A stretch of DNA of 64,000 bases from CBDDKZ01 sp965230415 (GTDB taxonomy: Bacteria; Bacteroidota; Bacteroidia; Cytophagales; JAAEPT01), in the NCBI GenBank assembly GCA_965230415.1, contig CBDDKZ010000005.1:3720001-3784000 (forward strand), in the 5' to 3' direction. The translations under genes and the position numbers were made by a program. Below, piece after piece: positions 31,601 to 41,819 of the stretch. The notes under the pieces were generated by a model, which saw only the letters and a list, made by a program, of their open reading frames with translations, did no database searches and was not told the DNA's origin. The stretch's first letter is position 1. Every line of letters starts with the position of its first letter.

Positions 31601-34432
31601 GAAGAAGGTGCTGCCGATAAACTTTATAAGAAAGTCGATGCAATTCCCAAAAATCATAATATACTGGTTTTTAAGTTGCAGGAACCAATTGCCAGGGGGA
31701 ATGAGCACCTGCTTGACCGTTATTTTGTAGACCTTGAGGGGAGACGAATAGAGAACATGTATTTCCGTTTTTTGGTGAACATTAACCCGAAGACTACTAC
31801 TTATAAAGGTAAAGATGTGTACGCTTTTGTACCTGGGTATTGCGGAATTGAAAACTTCGGTTTGTATGGTGATAATGTAAATGGAAATGACGACTATTTT
31901 ACAGAAAATGATGCTTACAAATACGGCTATGTAAAATTGGAGCCTTCTACATACAATTTAAGCCTAAATGCGGTCAAGACACCAATCAATATCAATCCTA
32001 TCTCTAAGGCAGCCTGGTTGTATACTAAAATCTATCAAGCACCACTTTCCTACGGACGGGCATCCATTGAAGATTATGATAAAATAACAGATTTTGTGGA
32101 TGCTTTTGCATCGTTGAAAGAATCTTTGGAGCAGGCTGTAACAGGCTACGGACCATATATGGTTAGAAATGGGGGCGGGCAAAATTTCGTCACCGCAAAG
32201 TCCTGGATTCGTACTTACAGTCCTACATTAAAGAAAGTTGGAGGTGGTTGCCGCGTGAAAAAAATTATTATTAATGATCATTGGTACGATCAACTCAATG
32301 ATGAGACTGCTGTAAACATATCATCTGGCAATTATCATAATGAAGTGTACGGGCAAGTATATTCTTATAAGGTATTCAATGAGCAGACCCAGGATAGTAT
32401 CAGTTCAGGAGTAGCTTCATATGAACCAGCCATAGGGGGTGATGAAAATCCTTTTAAGGAACCCATCTATTTTGGTAAGAATAATAAGTTTATAAAGCAA
32501 TTATTAGCTCCGGACGACCGCTACTATCAGGAGAAACCATTTTGTGAGGCTTTATTTCCGGGGCCAAGTGTAGGGTATTCACATATTGAAGTTAAATCTA
32601 TTGACAAAGAATATGAATATGTAAACGAGAGTGGGCAATTAGTAAAGGAACGCGTGACTAAGAACAGGACCGGTAAAGTAGTTAAGGAATTTTATACGGC
32701 ACGGGACTTTCCGACGATCGTGGACAGAACGCAAAGGAAGTTTGAAGTGAGCGCGCCTAATATAAAATCTGCGGGAGGAGTGGCAAAAATTGGGTTGTCA
32801 TTACTAGGGTTTACGAGATCAAGTATAACAGCATCTCAGGGGTATACGATCGAACTTAATAACATGCATGGTGTTGAAAAGGCTACATGGGTATATGGTG
32901 AAGAACAGGATACCCCTCTTTCCGGAACAGAGTACTTCTACAAATCCGTACCGGTGTCATCGGTAAACAGGCAACTTTATGACGAGGGTGGAGAAGTGCG
33001 CGAAATTCGTGTTGCAGGACCGCAAAAACTCATTAATAAGGTAAAAACTGTGGGCCCTGAAGGTCAAATTGAAGAAGAAACTTACGGTCTCGATTTTGAT
33101 ATGACAGTAGATTCACGAAGTACACATATGTACTCAGGAGCAATTAATGCTCACGCAAATGGTATTACTATGGTTGTCGGTATTTTTCCAATTTTCATAT
33201 TTTCCCTCTTTCCTGCCTATAGTGAAGACGTAAATGATTTTCGTTCCTTATCGACTTTGAAGGTGATACAGCGAAACGGGATTCTTGATCGTGTCGTTAC
33301 ACATGATCTCGGAGCACAAATAAGCGCTGAAAACCTGCTGTATGACCGTGAAACAGGATCGGTACTGCTTACCAAAACAACTAATAATTTTGACGACCCG
33401 GTTTACTCATTTACCTATCCTGCACATTGGATGTACGATGGAATGGGGCAGTCTTATAAAAACATTGGTCTCAGAACAGAGAATAGTACATTCTCGAGTA
33501 TTCGGGAACACTTGGTTACGGGAGATCAACTAGTACTTACTGATTCGGACGGGAATTCTCGTCGTGTATGGGTTGTGAATACCAAACCTGAGTTGGAAGT
33601 TTATGATGAAAATGAAGAACTCATAGATCCCGGTGTTGCATATTCTAAAATACTGCTCATTCGTTCCGGGCGGCAGAATATGGCGTCAACTCCAGTTGGC
33701 AGCATAATATCACTTAAATCTCCTGTCGATGAAAACGAGCAGGAACTGATAGTTGCCAGAGATGCTGAAGAATGGAAGGGCTCATCTTATGCTGCAAGCA
33801 TTCTGGATGCCGGAGCTATTGAATTCGGTTCAAATTGGAGAGTTTTCTGTAATTGTGTAACAGATCCGGTGAAGCCTGCGAAAAATACTGTCTATGCGGG
33901 GAGGGTCGGTAACTGGCGACCATTAAGCTCCTACCTTTATCTTACGACCAGGAAGCAGGATGTGCAAAATCATTCAGTCAATGTTCGTAAAGATGGACGA
34001 TTTGAGACTTTTAGTCCATTCTGGAATCGTTATGGAGACACTTGGAATCGCGAATATAATGCGCTGTTTAAGTGGACATGGAATGAGCAAATAACGCTTT
34101 TTAGTCAGCGTGGTCAGGAATTGGAGAACAAAGATGCACTATACCGGCGTTCTGCGGCAATATTCCGCTATAGTGATTTATTGCCATCGGCAGTGGCAAA
34201 CAACGCCTATTACCAAGAAATTGGTAATGATCACTTCGAGGACTATAATTTCCCGAGTGAGTGCCAGGATGATCACTTTAGTTTTATGAATTTGGGGGGA
34301 GTTGATACACGTGAAGAATCACATACAGGTAAGTATAGTCTCACAGTAGGACCGGGGAAAGGTGTAAAAATGATCAAGCCCGTGCAAAACTGTGAACCTA
34401 AGGAAGTACATGAACCTGAAAAGCATGAATAA
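28664..34432 (+). CDS. Giant secreted RHS-type protein, first part of the cassette (1922 aa)
   Basis: The protein starts at ATG 28664; an in-frame TTG at 28640 would place eight extra residues before the signal peptide. After the signal (about 1-35) comes the hallmark start of Bacteroidota RHS export proteins: VDPFTGDFSYNIPLIDVGGY near residue 56, then EASCVGLGWSVNTGAITRGL. YEADDYAYVQNKQAMQMMKI near residue 946 is another conserved block. Near the C-terminus FEDYNFP and SHTGKYSLTVGPGK begin a carbohydrate-binding-like domain that stops abruptly. From memory of the family, the rest of that domain normally follows in the same chain; here it appears in the C-terminal part of the next gene. The expected structure is a secreted beta-rich shell. 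It is the first gene of five, all on the same strand with gaps of 5-32 bp. Confidence 0.8.
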   Translation: MIGKIYKSKFFKPVAASLAVHMMLSLISPYTAWALTGGPGQPETQSFEPIGTTEMVDPFTGDFSYNIPLIDVGGYPINLSYHSGITNDQEASCVGLGWSVNTGAITRGLRGLPDDFNGDQVVNKMNRKANYTVGLKVSSDKEVVGLELPEVVIRNSSLGVGVSYNNYNGWGADLSLSVAQALNQQNGIGNGPSFGVNASIASGEGLSVNPSLSFTKRTAAIINRNIIPQSGGLDIGLNMNSRHGLQGVTYKFDQRGQINTFGHQSYIPYTTSNTSTANASFSAKVGGQVFGLQGALEIGGYFNRQWYRNKVRRSPGFGYLYAHEGGGDKGNMLDFNRGHDGEITDHTPNIAYAYQTYDTYSVSGQGISGSFRPYRNDVGTVYDVRTENSGGGGGANGFDLSGGNLLQSGVTANANFSNGSAGKWTGHKADERGLFSFQKPEAGKLYEPVFFKSTGESVVESDPDFLEAYGGIDPVKIDIEKLKSSNKLIGGGTTSSLSANVTRNKRVRRNNVLSYLTAEEVLATNGGTGKEINYYEYKNFGEPEQRLVRKSMPRVDEVVRKPHHVSEMQVTRADGQRYIYSIPTYNIKQKEATFNVKAQGENIVARTGLVTNWSQSDAKPDENKQGQDHFYQSTELPPYANGYLLTGVVSPDYIDRTGNGLTPDDFGTYTKFNYIKWSDDYKWRTPYADLYYDEGIKGVKNDDKGSYTYGEKEIWYVHSVETRTHVAEFHYSKRSDSYSALGQFTKGNNTDSSKVKEKAQFLLKLDKISLYSKPELQSLNSGTPPVPIKEVHFEYDYSLCKGAAGAALENSDGLNDNVTYCLQRDANGECIVTNNQTGGKLTLRRLYFTYQGSFKGKFSPYEFKYCYENRPENNGMVNNYNYDIKAYNRWGVYKPVPKGVSLDAETGPASNGEFPYVIQTDKKNDDYASAWSLTTIILPSGSTIEVDYEADDYAYVQNKQAMQMMKIVGAAKDTEEDVLEEGAADKLYKKVDAIPKNHNILVFKLQEPIARGNEHLLDRYFVDLEGRRIENMYFRFLVNINPKTTTYKGKDVYAFVPGYCGIENFGLYGDNVNGNDDYFTENDAYKYGYVKLEPSTYNLSLNAVKTPININPISKAAWLYTKIYQAPLSYGRASIEDYDKITDFVDAFASLKESLEQAVTGYGPYMVRNGGGQNFVTAKSWIRTYSPTLKKVGGGCRVKKIIINDHWYDQLNDETAVNISSGNYHNEVYGQVYSYKVFNEQTQDSISSGVASYEPAIGGDENPFKEPIYFGKNNKFIKQLLAPDDRYYQEKPFCEALFPGPSVGYSHIEVKSIDKEYEYVNESGQLVKERVTKNRTGKVVKEFYTARDFPTIVDRTQRKFEVSAPNIKSAGGVAKIGLSLLGFTRSSITASQGYTIELNNMHGVEKATWVYGEEQDTPLSGTEYFYKSVPVSSVNRQLYDEGGEVREIRVAGPQKLINKVKTVGPEGQIEEETYGLDFDMTVDSRSTHMYSGAINAHANGITMVVGIFPIFIFSLFPAYSEDVNDFRSLSTLKVIQRNGILDRVVTHDLGAQISAENLLYDRETGSVLLTKTTNNFDDPVYSFTYPAHWMYDGMGQSYKNIGLRTENSTFSSIREHLVTGDQLVLTDSDGNSRRVWVVNTKPELEVYDENEELIDPGVAYSKILLIRSGRQNMASTPVGSIISLKSPVDENEQELIVARDAEEWKGSSYAASILDAGAIEFGSNWRVFCNCVTDPVKPAKNTVYAGRVGNWRPLSSYLYLTTRKQDVQNHSVNVRKDGRFETFSPFWNRYGDTWNREYNALFKWTWNEQITLFSQRGQELENKDALYRRSAAIFRYSDLLPSAVANNAYYQEIGNDHFEDYNFPSECQDDHFSFMNLGGVDTREESHTGKYSLTVGPGKGVKMIKPVQNCEPKEVHEPEKHE

Positions 34433-34464
34433 TTTTCAGAACCAAGTAATAAAAGTATAATGTA

Positions 34465-36354
34465 ATGAAAAGGCTTGTTTATATATTAATAACGTTATTG
34501 ATTCTCAGCAAACAATGGGTTTGTGCTCAAAACGACGAATATGCTATAGACGTTACTAACTATTTTAGTGAAGTATGGCAAGGTGATACGGTTAAATGGA
34601 TGAACATTGATTTCGACTATGAAGTGGAAAGGCCAGATATTTTTGTCTTAATTGATATTCCAAAAGACTTTACTCATGTCAGTGGTAGCTTGGAATTGAC
34701 ATCAGAAGCTGCTCCTTTTATTAGTTTAGTGTTAGACGCAGGAACACATTGGCGTTATCAAGTGAATTTTAATAACCTTGATATTGTGGATGTTGGCCCG
34801 GATTCTTTTTTTATGAGCGTTACAGGCTTAATTACTTCTCAGGTTAATCAGGATACCGAATACTTGATAAGAATTATTGCCGTGGATAATGACGGGACTT
34901 TGATGGATCAGGACCCTGTGAGTATTATAGATCCAGATGCACCTGTAATTGATGAAGTAGCTAGGTTTACTGAACGCATTTGGGTGCTGGAAGGGCCAAT
35001 TGCAACTCTTAATTTCAATGACGTTCAAGTATCATGTGGGGAAGAAATTAGTGTGACCGGGAATGTTTTCCGGGATTCTTATGCGGACTTTAATACAGTC
35101 ATTCTGAAATTACCAAATGAACTTATAGTTCCAGGTCATGAGCTTGCTGTTAGTAGCCCTTATTCTCCTGCGGTAACGTATATAAATGATGAAAACGGGT
35201 TCAGCAAGTATAAAATCCGCTTTAATAATCCACCAGATGATGGACCGCACGAAGTGAGTTTTCAAATCACTTTATCCAATATTATAGCCCCTTCTGCGAT
35301 TGCCAGGGACAAGAGTTACACTATAAGCGGTGAATTGGTGCACGAATCGGAAGGGATCATCTTTCTTGCGTCAGGTGAAGGTTTAGTTTCGGTATCATCG
35401 TGTCGGGGAGGTGTTGATGTTGATATTATAGAACAATCACTACCTTGCAGAACACGGTTTTTAACTATCCAGGCAGATGTCTTCAGAGGAGCACATGAGA
35501 AATTTACGCAGTTCCGGTTATTGCTTCCGCCTGAATTCGAAGTTCCAAATAATCAATTAAGATTTCAAGGACCTTTTATCCCGGAAGTGCGGTACGAAGG
35601 GGTAATGGATGGCATGAACCAATACATCATAGACTTTGATGTGAATAGTACACCAGATTATGATGATCCTAATGAATACAACTATAAATTTTACTTTTCG
35701 AATATAAACGCACCGACTTTTGTGCCAGAGGCCACCGATTACCAAATAATAGGTCAACTGGTAAATGCATTTGAACAAGCAGAGATTCTTGACAGGGACA
35801 CCGGTTACCTGAACATAACGACTTGCGGAGGATTTTCTGATCCATGTGATAACTGTATTCAGTCCTTTGCACCTTTCCATGGCGAAAAATACGTACTTAC
35901 AGCCTGGGTAAAGGAATCGCTTAGGGGAGTCACTACTTACGAAAATGCGGTTATCGAATTTACCATCGAGCATGAAACTCTGGGATACACTAAAAAATGT
36001 TTTGCAAAAGGTCAGATCATTGATGGCTGGCAACGCATTGAGTATCATTTTACAGTACCAGAGGAAGCCGAAACGATTCAGCTGGAATTGCTAAATCTGG
36101 CGGCTGAAGACTCGAAGATTTATGCCTTTTTTGACGATGTGCGCATCCATCCTTACAATGCCAATATGAAAACTTTCGTGTATGACCCTGACACTTTTCG
36201 CCTCATGGCCGAATTGGATGAAAACAACTATGCCACCTTTTTTGAGTACGATGAGGAAGGAGGGCTTATACGTGTAAAAAAGGAAACAGAACGTGGTATT
36301 AAGACTATAAGAGAGAGTCGCACCAATGTTTCCAAATTGTCTTTAAGAAACTAA
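34465..36354 (+). CDS. Secreted Ig-like protein ending in an RHS-cassette segment (629 aa)
   Basis: The protein begins with a signal peptide (1-21, ending VCAQ). Three beta-rich modules of about 140 residues follow (roughly 22-165, 166-312, 313-453). Modules two and three share a pattern of FRD/FRG, LPxE and a closing SC or TCGG, and I read them as Ig-like. From about residue 455 the sequence changes to CDNCIQSFAPFHGEKYVLTA, a carbohydrate-binding-like domain. The end is the typical RHS-family tail NMKTFVYDPDTFRLMAELDE and FFEYDEEGGLIRVKKETERG. That tail is what I expect to continue the truncated end of the upstream gene. The Ig modules would then be an addition placed at the break. No enzymatic motif is seen. 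Confidence 0.65.
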   Translation: MKRLVYILITLLILSKQWVCAQNDEYAIDVTNYFSEVWQGDTVKWMNIDFDYEVERPDIFVLIDIPKDFTHVSGSLELTSEAAPFISLVLDAGTHWRYQVNFNNLDIVDVGPDSFFMSVTGLITSQVNQDTEYLIRIIAVDNDGTLMDQDPVSIIDPDAPVIDEVARFTERIWVLEGPIATLNFNDVQVSCGEEISVTGNVFRDSYADFNTVILKLPNELIVPGHELAVSSPYSPAVTYINDENGFSKYKIRFNNPPDDGPHEVSFQITLSNIIAPSAIARDKSYTISGELVHESEGIIFLASGEGLVSVSSCRGGVDVDIIEQSLPCRTRFLTIQADVFRGAHEKFTQFRLLLPPEFEVPNNQLRFQGPFIPEVRYEGVMDGMNQYIIDFDVNSTPDYDDPNEYNYKFYFSNINAPTFVPEATDYQIIGQLVNAFEQAEILDRDTGYLNITTCGGFSDPCDNCIQSFAPFHGEKYVLTAWVKESLRGVTTYENAVIEFTIEHETLGYTKKCFAKGQIIDGWQRIEYHFTVPEEAETIQLELLNLAAEDSKIYAFFDDVRIHPYNANMKTFVYDPDTFRLMAELDENNYATFFEYDEEGGLIRVKKETERGIKTIRESRTNVSKLSLRN

Positions 36355-36359
36355 CGGAT

Positions 36360-37079
36360 ATGAAAAGAATTATATACTTCTTATTAATAGTTCTTTCCTG
36401 GGCATACAAGACCTATGCGCAGGACATAGAGCAGGAGATTCGAAATATGCAGTCTGTCGCTGAAAGCGAATTTATAAGTTGCAAAATGAGATTCGAAACG
36501 TATTTCGAAGAGATCAAGGGAGAGCCCGTTGATGTGAATAATGGTAAGATGATTAAAAAAGGTGATGAATATTATCAACAGATTGATCATTTTGAAATGA
36601 TTAAAAGTGAACAGGCCAATTTAATGATCAATCATGAAATGAGAACTATAGCCTGTTTGCCTCAAGAATTACCTGATGCCAGTACAATGTTTGCCCCGGA
36701 TCAATTATCGGTAAACGGTTTGCTCAGCATGTGTGAATCCTATCAACACAGAAGCTTTCCCGGAAATAAGCGCGTATTTGAATTAAATTTCGAAAACCAA
36801 ATTTGGGACAAGGTGATCATTGAGTATGATAAAAATACCTATCTTCCTGGTCGTATTGAATATTATTACGCTGCTGAACTGACCTATGGTACTGCAGACA
36901 ATCAGAATACTGTAAAGCCCATTATGGTCATCTTAATGGATAATTACAACCTGAATCAGTCCAAAGCTGATTCAGGAAATTCTATTGAGCATTTTTTACG
37001 TCGTGACAATGATAAATGGGTCCAAAGTGAGGCCTTTAGCCATTATCAATTACTGGGAAATATAACTATCCAAAACTAA
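36360..37079 (+). CDS. Small secreted protein of the RHS cassette (239 aa)
   Basis: It has a signal peptide (1-20, ending TYAQ) and then an all-beta pattern with an early amphipathic helix. The stretch DEYYQQIDHFEMI followed by MINHEMRTIACLPQ is reminiscent of LolA-fold proteins, though too weak to name. It lies 5 bp after the upstream gene and 11 bp before the next, so co-translation with the RHS proteins is likely. A small protein at this position is, as far as I recall, usual in Bacteroidota RHS cassettes, so it may be a chaperone or structural partner. Function unknown. Confidence 0.6.
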   Translation: MKRIIYFLLIVLSWAYKTYAQDIEQEIRNMQSVAESEFISCKMRFETYFEEIKGEPVDVNNGKMIKKGDEYYQQIDHFEMIKSEQANLMINHEMRTIACLPQELPDASTMFAPDQLSVNGLLSMCESYQHRSFPGNKRVFELNFENQIWDKVIIEYDKNTYLPGRIEYYYAAELTYGTADNQNTVKPIMVILMDNYNLNQSKADSGNSIEHFLRRDNDKWVQSEAFSHYQLLGNITIQN

Positions 37080-37090
37080 GAGAAGAAATC

Positions 37091-40000
37091 ATGAAACGAA
37101 TTTATTTGATCATAGCCGCCCTCATCCTGATTGGAGAAGCAGCGGCAAGAATGCAGGTTTATGAGACTCAAATCGATAATCTTCAAAAAGATGTGGAATC
37201 TCAGAAGAATTTGACAGACCCACTATTTTCAGACGTAAGGACATCATTCGATATATTTACACAGTCGTTACGCACAATTATTGACTTAAAATTAAACTAT
37301 GACGATCCATCTCTGTTTACCGGACATATGAAGGGAGAAGTGGATGTGCAAATTTCTTATTTTAAATATGACAAAGTCACGAGAGTCTGGAATCTGGATT
37401 TTGAAGAACATACACTTGAAATAGACTACAATGCTGATGGTTCCGTATCTATAGATCGTTCGGCAATTGTGGTTGACGGAGGCGGTTCAGTAACGGTTAG
37501 AGCTACTGCTCACGATGCATCTGATATGACTGGAGCAACTTTTCCTGTAAATCTTGAAATGAATATCCGTATGGAAGTGGTGCGTTATTTCCCAATGTTA
37601 TTTCGACGAATGTCCTCTAATGATTTACGACACCACGAATTAGAAAACCGAGGAGAGTTGGAAATAAGTTGGGATCATTTCGAAGGGGCAGAATATTATG
37701 ATCTGGAATGGGCATATGTTAATGACTACGGCCCTGATGAAAAGGAGTTAGATGAAACGGAAATACACCTGTTCAAGGGCTTCTTTAAAAATAACAGTAC
37801 ACGAGTATCAATTGAGGAAAACGATCAGGACTTATCTTATCGTATCCCACTTCTATACGAACATGGTTATGTTGTTTACCGTGTTAGGCCAGTCGGAAAA
37901 ACATCTGCTGATGATTTTAAACATTATGTAAATGGCTATTGGTCGGAATCCGATAACATCGGCCTGCACGAATACGAGCATAAATTTCATTTCGATGGAT
38001 TACATTCGAAGTTAAATTGGCATGTTTTAAGAGACTACATAGAAGATGGGAAATCGAAATCCCTGCTCACATTCATGGATGGTACCATGAGAAGCCGTCA
38101 GATAATTACCAAAATCAACACGGAAGATGAGGCATTGGTAGGAGAAACTGTTTACGACTCAGAAGGACGGGCTGCGATTTCTATTTTACCAGCCCCGGCA
38201 AACGATGATAATGTCCGGTTTTATCCCATGTTTAATGTGGCAGAAGAAGACAATAATCAGGCGTATAACTGGCGTTTCTTTGATACGGATCCAGAAGATG
38301 ATGGCTGCGTAATTACGGCGGGGCCTTTGAGTAATACTTCAGGTGCGGCTAACTATTACTCTTCAGCTAATCCCGCTAAAAACCAGGATCGCCATCATTC
38401 CTTTTTACCAGAATCAAATGGTTATCCCCTGGCACAAACAACTTATACACGCGACAATACCAGTCGTGTAGCCCGTCAAAGTATTGCAGGTGAAACCTTT
38501 CAAAGTAAAACCATCAATCCGCACGACACACGTACTTTTTATGCTAAACCCGACCAGGAAGAACTGGATATTGTTTTCGGAGCCGACATCGGAAATGCCG
38601 TACGTTATAGAAAAGTGGTGGAAATTGATCCCAACGGCCAGGCGTCTATAACTTATTTTGATGCAGACGAGCAGGTGGTGGCCACGGCGCTCACAGGTAG
38701 TGTGCCTATTAACCTGGAAGCTTTACCTTCTTTTGACAAAGTAAATTACAAAGTGAATTTATTGAACGGTGTGGCAAACGAAAAAAGAGAGTCTCCCGAT
38801 CAGGCATCCAGGGGATTTACCTCTTACAGGGTTGTTGCAGCACCGGGCGATCACACCTTTGATTATAGTATTTTACCTATCGATCCCCTAACCGTTCATT
38901 GTGATGAACTTGATGCGCGTCCGGTAAACGCCAGCTATTGCGCATCCTGTGTACTTGATATGCACATCGGACTAACAGATGCTTGTGGAGAGCCTATCAT
39001 CAACGAAAATGTACATCTTGATCCTGGTGAATGTCAGCCGCTCAACCACGATCACGGACAATTAGTTGTTGATTTACCTCAAGGGGAGTATCGCCTGGCC
39101 AAGTACCTCACTGTAAACCAGGAGAAACTGAATCACTATGCCAATGAATACATTGATTTAATGGCAGAGACTTGTTTTTTAACTTATGAAGATATTTTAA
39201 CCTCAGTTTACAAAACTATTGACACTTTGAGTTGTGAATACAACTGTGACGACTGTTTAAATGAATTGGAGCAGGAATTTGATTTGAACAGGCCGCCAAA
39301 ATACGGAGATCAAAGGTATCAGGAATATTTAGACCGTGTAGAACAGTGCGAACAAATGTGTGGCCGCAGTGGCCTTCGTTGTCTTTTAGGGTATCAGGGA
39401 ATGTTGACCGATGTGAGTCCACATGGTCAGTATGGTTTGCTTGTTGAGAATACTCCGGGTCAGTCTGGCTCAGAAAACGACGATGATGAAGATGGACTGC
39501 TCAACGACATTGGTGACCTTAATCTACCGGGATTTGACGAGAATTTTGGGCAAGACATTCCTGACAATTCCACATTTCCACTGTCCGTATTTAACGTCAA
39601 TAACAAACTCGACATCATACGTGATTATGGAATTATAAAACTTGTTTTAACTGACCCTCACTGGCGTAATCCCTTTGATCCTTACAGAGATGAAGATGGC
39701 AGTATTTCGGAGGTTAGAGCGGCTGTGGTTACCGAAATTGCCGAAGATGGAACGGTAAACAGAAGATTTGAACCAAAAGTACTCAACCACACTCCTTATA
39801 TGGATCAAACAGAGATATTTGTAAGACCTGAAGAGTTGGCTAAGTTAAGTGATTTTGTGGATCACTGGCGACCGAGCTGGGCCGAATCATTAGTTTATTA
39901 TCACCCGGAATATTCATTGTATAATCATTGCCTCGAAATGGAAGAGCACTTTAAGTTCATGGAAGATTTTCAACGTACTACTTTCGAAGAAGCCATAATC

Positions 40001-41794
40001 TCGACTGATGACAGGCCGGCATATATTATTCCTGATAATGATTTAGATGAAGGACATTACCGTACTAATATCGATGCAGATCCTTTTTTCCATGATACGG
40101 AATTGCTAGGTAATTTAGCCGATTTTTATCGCGAAAATATGGAACATCGCATAGATGAATATATCAAATATGCCGATGATCCGGATAAATACTACTCGTT
40201 GTGGGAATGGACTTATGCTCTTGACAACTGCCCGCTTGATAATCCGGAGGCTATTACCTGTAGTGCTGCAGACGGGAATTGTCATATAGGAAAGGGAGTA
40301 CATGATTCTACAAGTTGGTTAAATTATAAGGCCTTTTACAATGAAGTAAGACAAAGTTATGAAATGGCCTGGCAAAAAAAGCAATCCATTGCCGGTGGTT
40401 ATTATAACGGGTGTATTGGAAATGATGACTTTAGTTTTGTAGAGGATGATTTGATGGGGTATGTGGATGTGGATTTTTTAGGTTCTTTCGGTACCACTCC
40501 TTATAATTACCATTACACTTTTAATGAACACTCACTTTGTAACCGATTCGATTGGTATCTTTATTCAGATAAATCTCCTAATTTTCCTTTAATAAAAAGC
40601 ATGCTTGATGATGCTTTTTCCAATGAAGCTTTTTGTGTGGGAGAAGCTTATATTGAAAATCCCTACTGTCCTGAAAAAGCAGAATATGTTGCCAGGTTTG
40701 GTAGATTAAAACACCAATTACAGATTTATAAAGATTGTGGACAGTGTCCTGTCACATGGAGTTTACAACACTTCCTGAGTTCAATTGTCATGAACGATTC
40801 CTTAGGCCTGGAAGACGAGATTCGTCTTGGTTGTTCTAATTTAACAGAGGTTCCTGAATTTTCAACCTTTCTTGCAAGTGCTATGGGGTTCACAAATAAT
40901 GGTGCCAATGGTGAAAATATATACTGGCGCACAGATGAAAATACAATTCAGCCTGAAGAAGAGTTTTATGTTATTGATGCTTTGGTCACTCACGATGAAA
41001 TACAATCCTGTCAGGTATATTTAAAATTTAAGGCAGAAGACAAAGTTTCAGGGCTGCCAATTGAAGATTTTGATCCTGCTAAACTGAAGCACTTGTGTTG
41101 TTTGCATTACAAAGATCAGTTAAATCTTTTGACAACAACTGAATATCCTGAAGATCCTACAGCGACAGGGCAGGTATTTTCTTTTGATGCTCGATATGGT
41201 GAGGATTTGGATACGTCTTTAAGCGGGGAGGGCTTTATTTCATGCCTCCGGCTCGATCAATGTGAGTTTCCAATGATATGTGAACCAACAGCTCTTTCGA
41301 GAGATTTCTTTGATCTTTTATCAGCTATTGCTCGTGAATTTAGAATCAATGATGCTCCGAAGGAAAACTTCTTTACGAATATTAATGAAGAGGGCTTTGA
41401 TCTTTCTACACCCCCTTATAATGCGTTCGTTACACCACTGTTAAAAGATGCTGGTGTTACAGAGGAGTGGAAGTGGATACCTTATTTGCATAGTGAGGAC
41501 GGGCTTAACGCCAGGTTACAGTCTCCAACAGAAGAACTCTATTATGATGTCAATTTAGCTTCGTTAGAGGAATTTCCGGATGGGACGGATTATAGTAATA
41601 TAGTTAGTTTTTCAGCCTTTCGTAGCGATTTGGATTCTGAAGACCCCTCGCAATTGTTACTTGTAAATGCAAAAGTCGCCGTTAACAATAACGAATATGA
41701 AATGGTGACACTCCAGGTGCGTGTAGCGTCGGGGGGAGGCTTGAATACGCTTCGAATGGTAAATTGTATCGATCCTATAACGGTAGACCAATAA
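37091..41794 (+). CDS. Giant secreted RHS-type protein, middle part (1567 aa)
   Basis: After a signal peptide (1-19) there is a fibronectin/Ig-like N-terminal part (about 60-310). RHS-type blocks typical of Bacteroidota follow: DSEGRAAISILPAP near residue 355, YTRDNTSRVARQSIAGE, YAKPDQEELDIVFGADIG and VEIDPNGQASITYFDADEQV near 510-530. Further on is a Cys-rich segment (CEYNCDDCLNELEQEF near residue 715) with SPHGQYGLLVENT, then YYHPEYSLYNHCLEMEEHF near 935. In related proteins these are followed in the same chain by a coiled segment and the YD repeats. Here the chain ends and that continuation appears about 2000 residues into the next protein. The gene is 11 bp after its neighbour and 25 bp before the next one. 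Confidence 0.7.
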   Translation: MKRIYLIIAALILIGEAAARMQVYETQIDNLQKDVESQKNLTDPLFSDVRTSFDIFTQSLRTIIDLKLNYDDPSLFTGHMKGEVDVQISYFKYDKVTRVWNLDFEEHTLEIDYNADGSVSIDRSAIVVDGGGSVTVRATAHDASDMTGATFPVNLEMNIRMEVVRYFPMLFRRMSSNDLRHHELENRGELEISWDHFEGAEYYDLEWAYVNDYGPDEKELDETEIHLFKGFFKNNSTRVSIEENDQDLSYRIPLLYEHGYVVYRVRPVGKTSADDFKHYVNGYWSESDNIGLHEYEHKFHFDGLHSKLNWHVLRDYIEDGKSKSLLTFMDGTMRSRQIITKINTEDEALVGETVYDSEGRAAISILPAPANDDNVRFYPMFNVAEEDNNQAYNWRFFDTDPEDDGCVITAGPLSNTSGAANYYSSANPAKNQDRHHSFLPESNGYPLAQTTYTRDNTSRVARQSIAGETFQSKTINPHDTRTFYAKPDQEELDIVFGADIGNAVRYRKVVEIDPNGQASITYFDADEQVVATALTGSVPINLEALPSFDKVNYKVNLLNGVANEKRESPDQASRGFTSYRVVAAPGDHTFDYSILPIDPLTVHCDELDARPVNASYCASCVLDMHIGLTDACGEPIINENVHLDPGECQPLNHDHGQLVVDLPQGEYRLAKYLTVNQEKLNHYANEYIDLMAETCFLTYEDILTSVYKTIDTLSCEYNCDDCLNELEQEFDLNRPPKYGDQRYQEYLDRVEQCEQMCGRSGLRCLLGYQGMLTDVSPHGQYGLLVENTPGQSGSENDDDEDGLLNDIGDLNLPGFDENFGQDIPDNSTFPLSVFNVNNKLDIIRDYGIIKLVLTDPHWRNPFDPYRDEDGSISEVRAAVVTEIAEDGTVNRRFEPKVLNHTPYMDQTEIFVRPEELAKLSDFVDHWRPSWAESLVYYHPEYSLYNHCLEMEEHFKFMEDFQRTTFEEAIISTDDRPAYIIPDNDLDEGHYRTNIDADPFFHDTELLGNLADFYRENMEHRIDEYIKYADDPDKYYSLWEWTYALDNCPLDNPEAITCSAADGNCHIGKGVHDSTSWLNYKAFYNEVRQSYEMAWQKKQSIAGGYYNGCIGNDDFSFVEDDLMGYVDVDFLGSFGTTPYNYHYTFNEHSLCNRFDWYLYSDKSPNFPLIKSMLDDAFSNEAFCVGEAYIENPYCPEKAEYVARFGRLKHQLQIYKDCGQCPVTWSLQHFLSSIVMNDSLGLEDEIRLGCSNLTEVPEFSTFLASAMGFTNNGANGENIYWRTDENTIQPEEEFYVIDALVTHDEIQSCQVYLKFKAEDKVSGLPIEDFDPAKLKHLCCLHYKDQLNLLTTTEYPEDPTATGQVFSFDARYGEDLDTSLSGEGFISCLRLDQCEFPMICEPTALSRDFFDLLSAIAREFRINDAPKENFFTNINEEGFDLSTPPYNAFVTPLLKDAGVTEEWKWIPYLHSEDGLNARLQSPTEELYYDVNLASLEEFPDGTDYSNIVSFSAFRSDLDSEDPSQLLLVNAKVAVNNNEYEMVTLQVRVASGGGLNTLRMVNCIDPITVDQ

Positions 41795-41819
41795 TTAAAA
41801 CCACCAAACACCAAAAGTC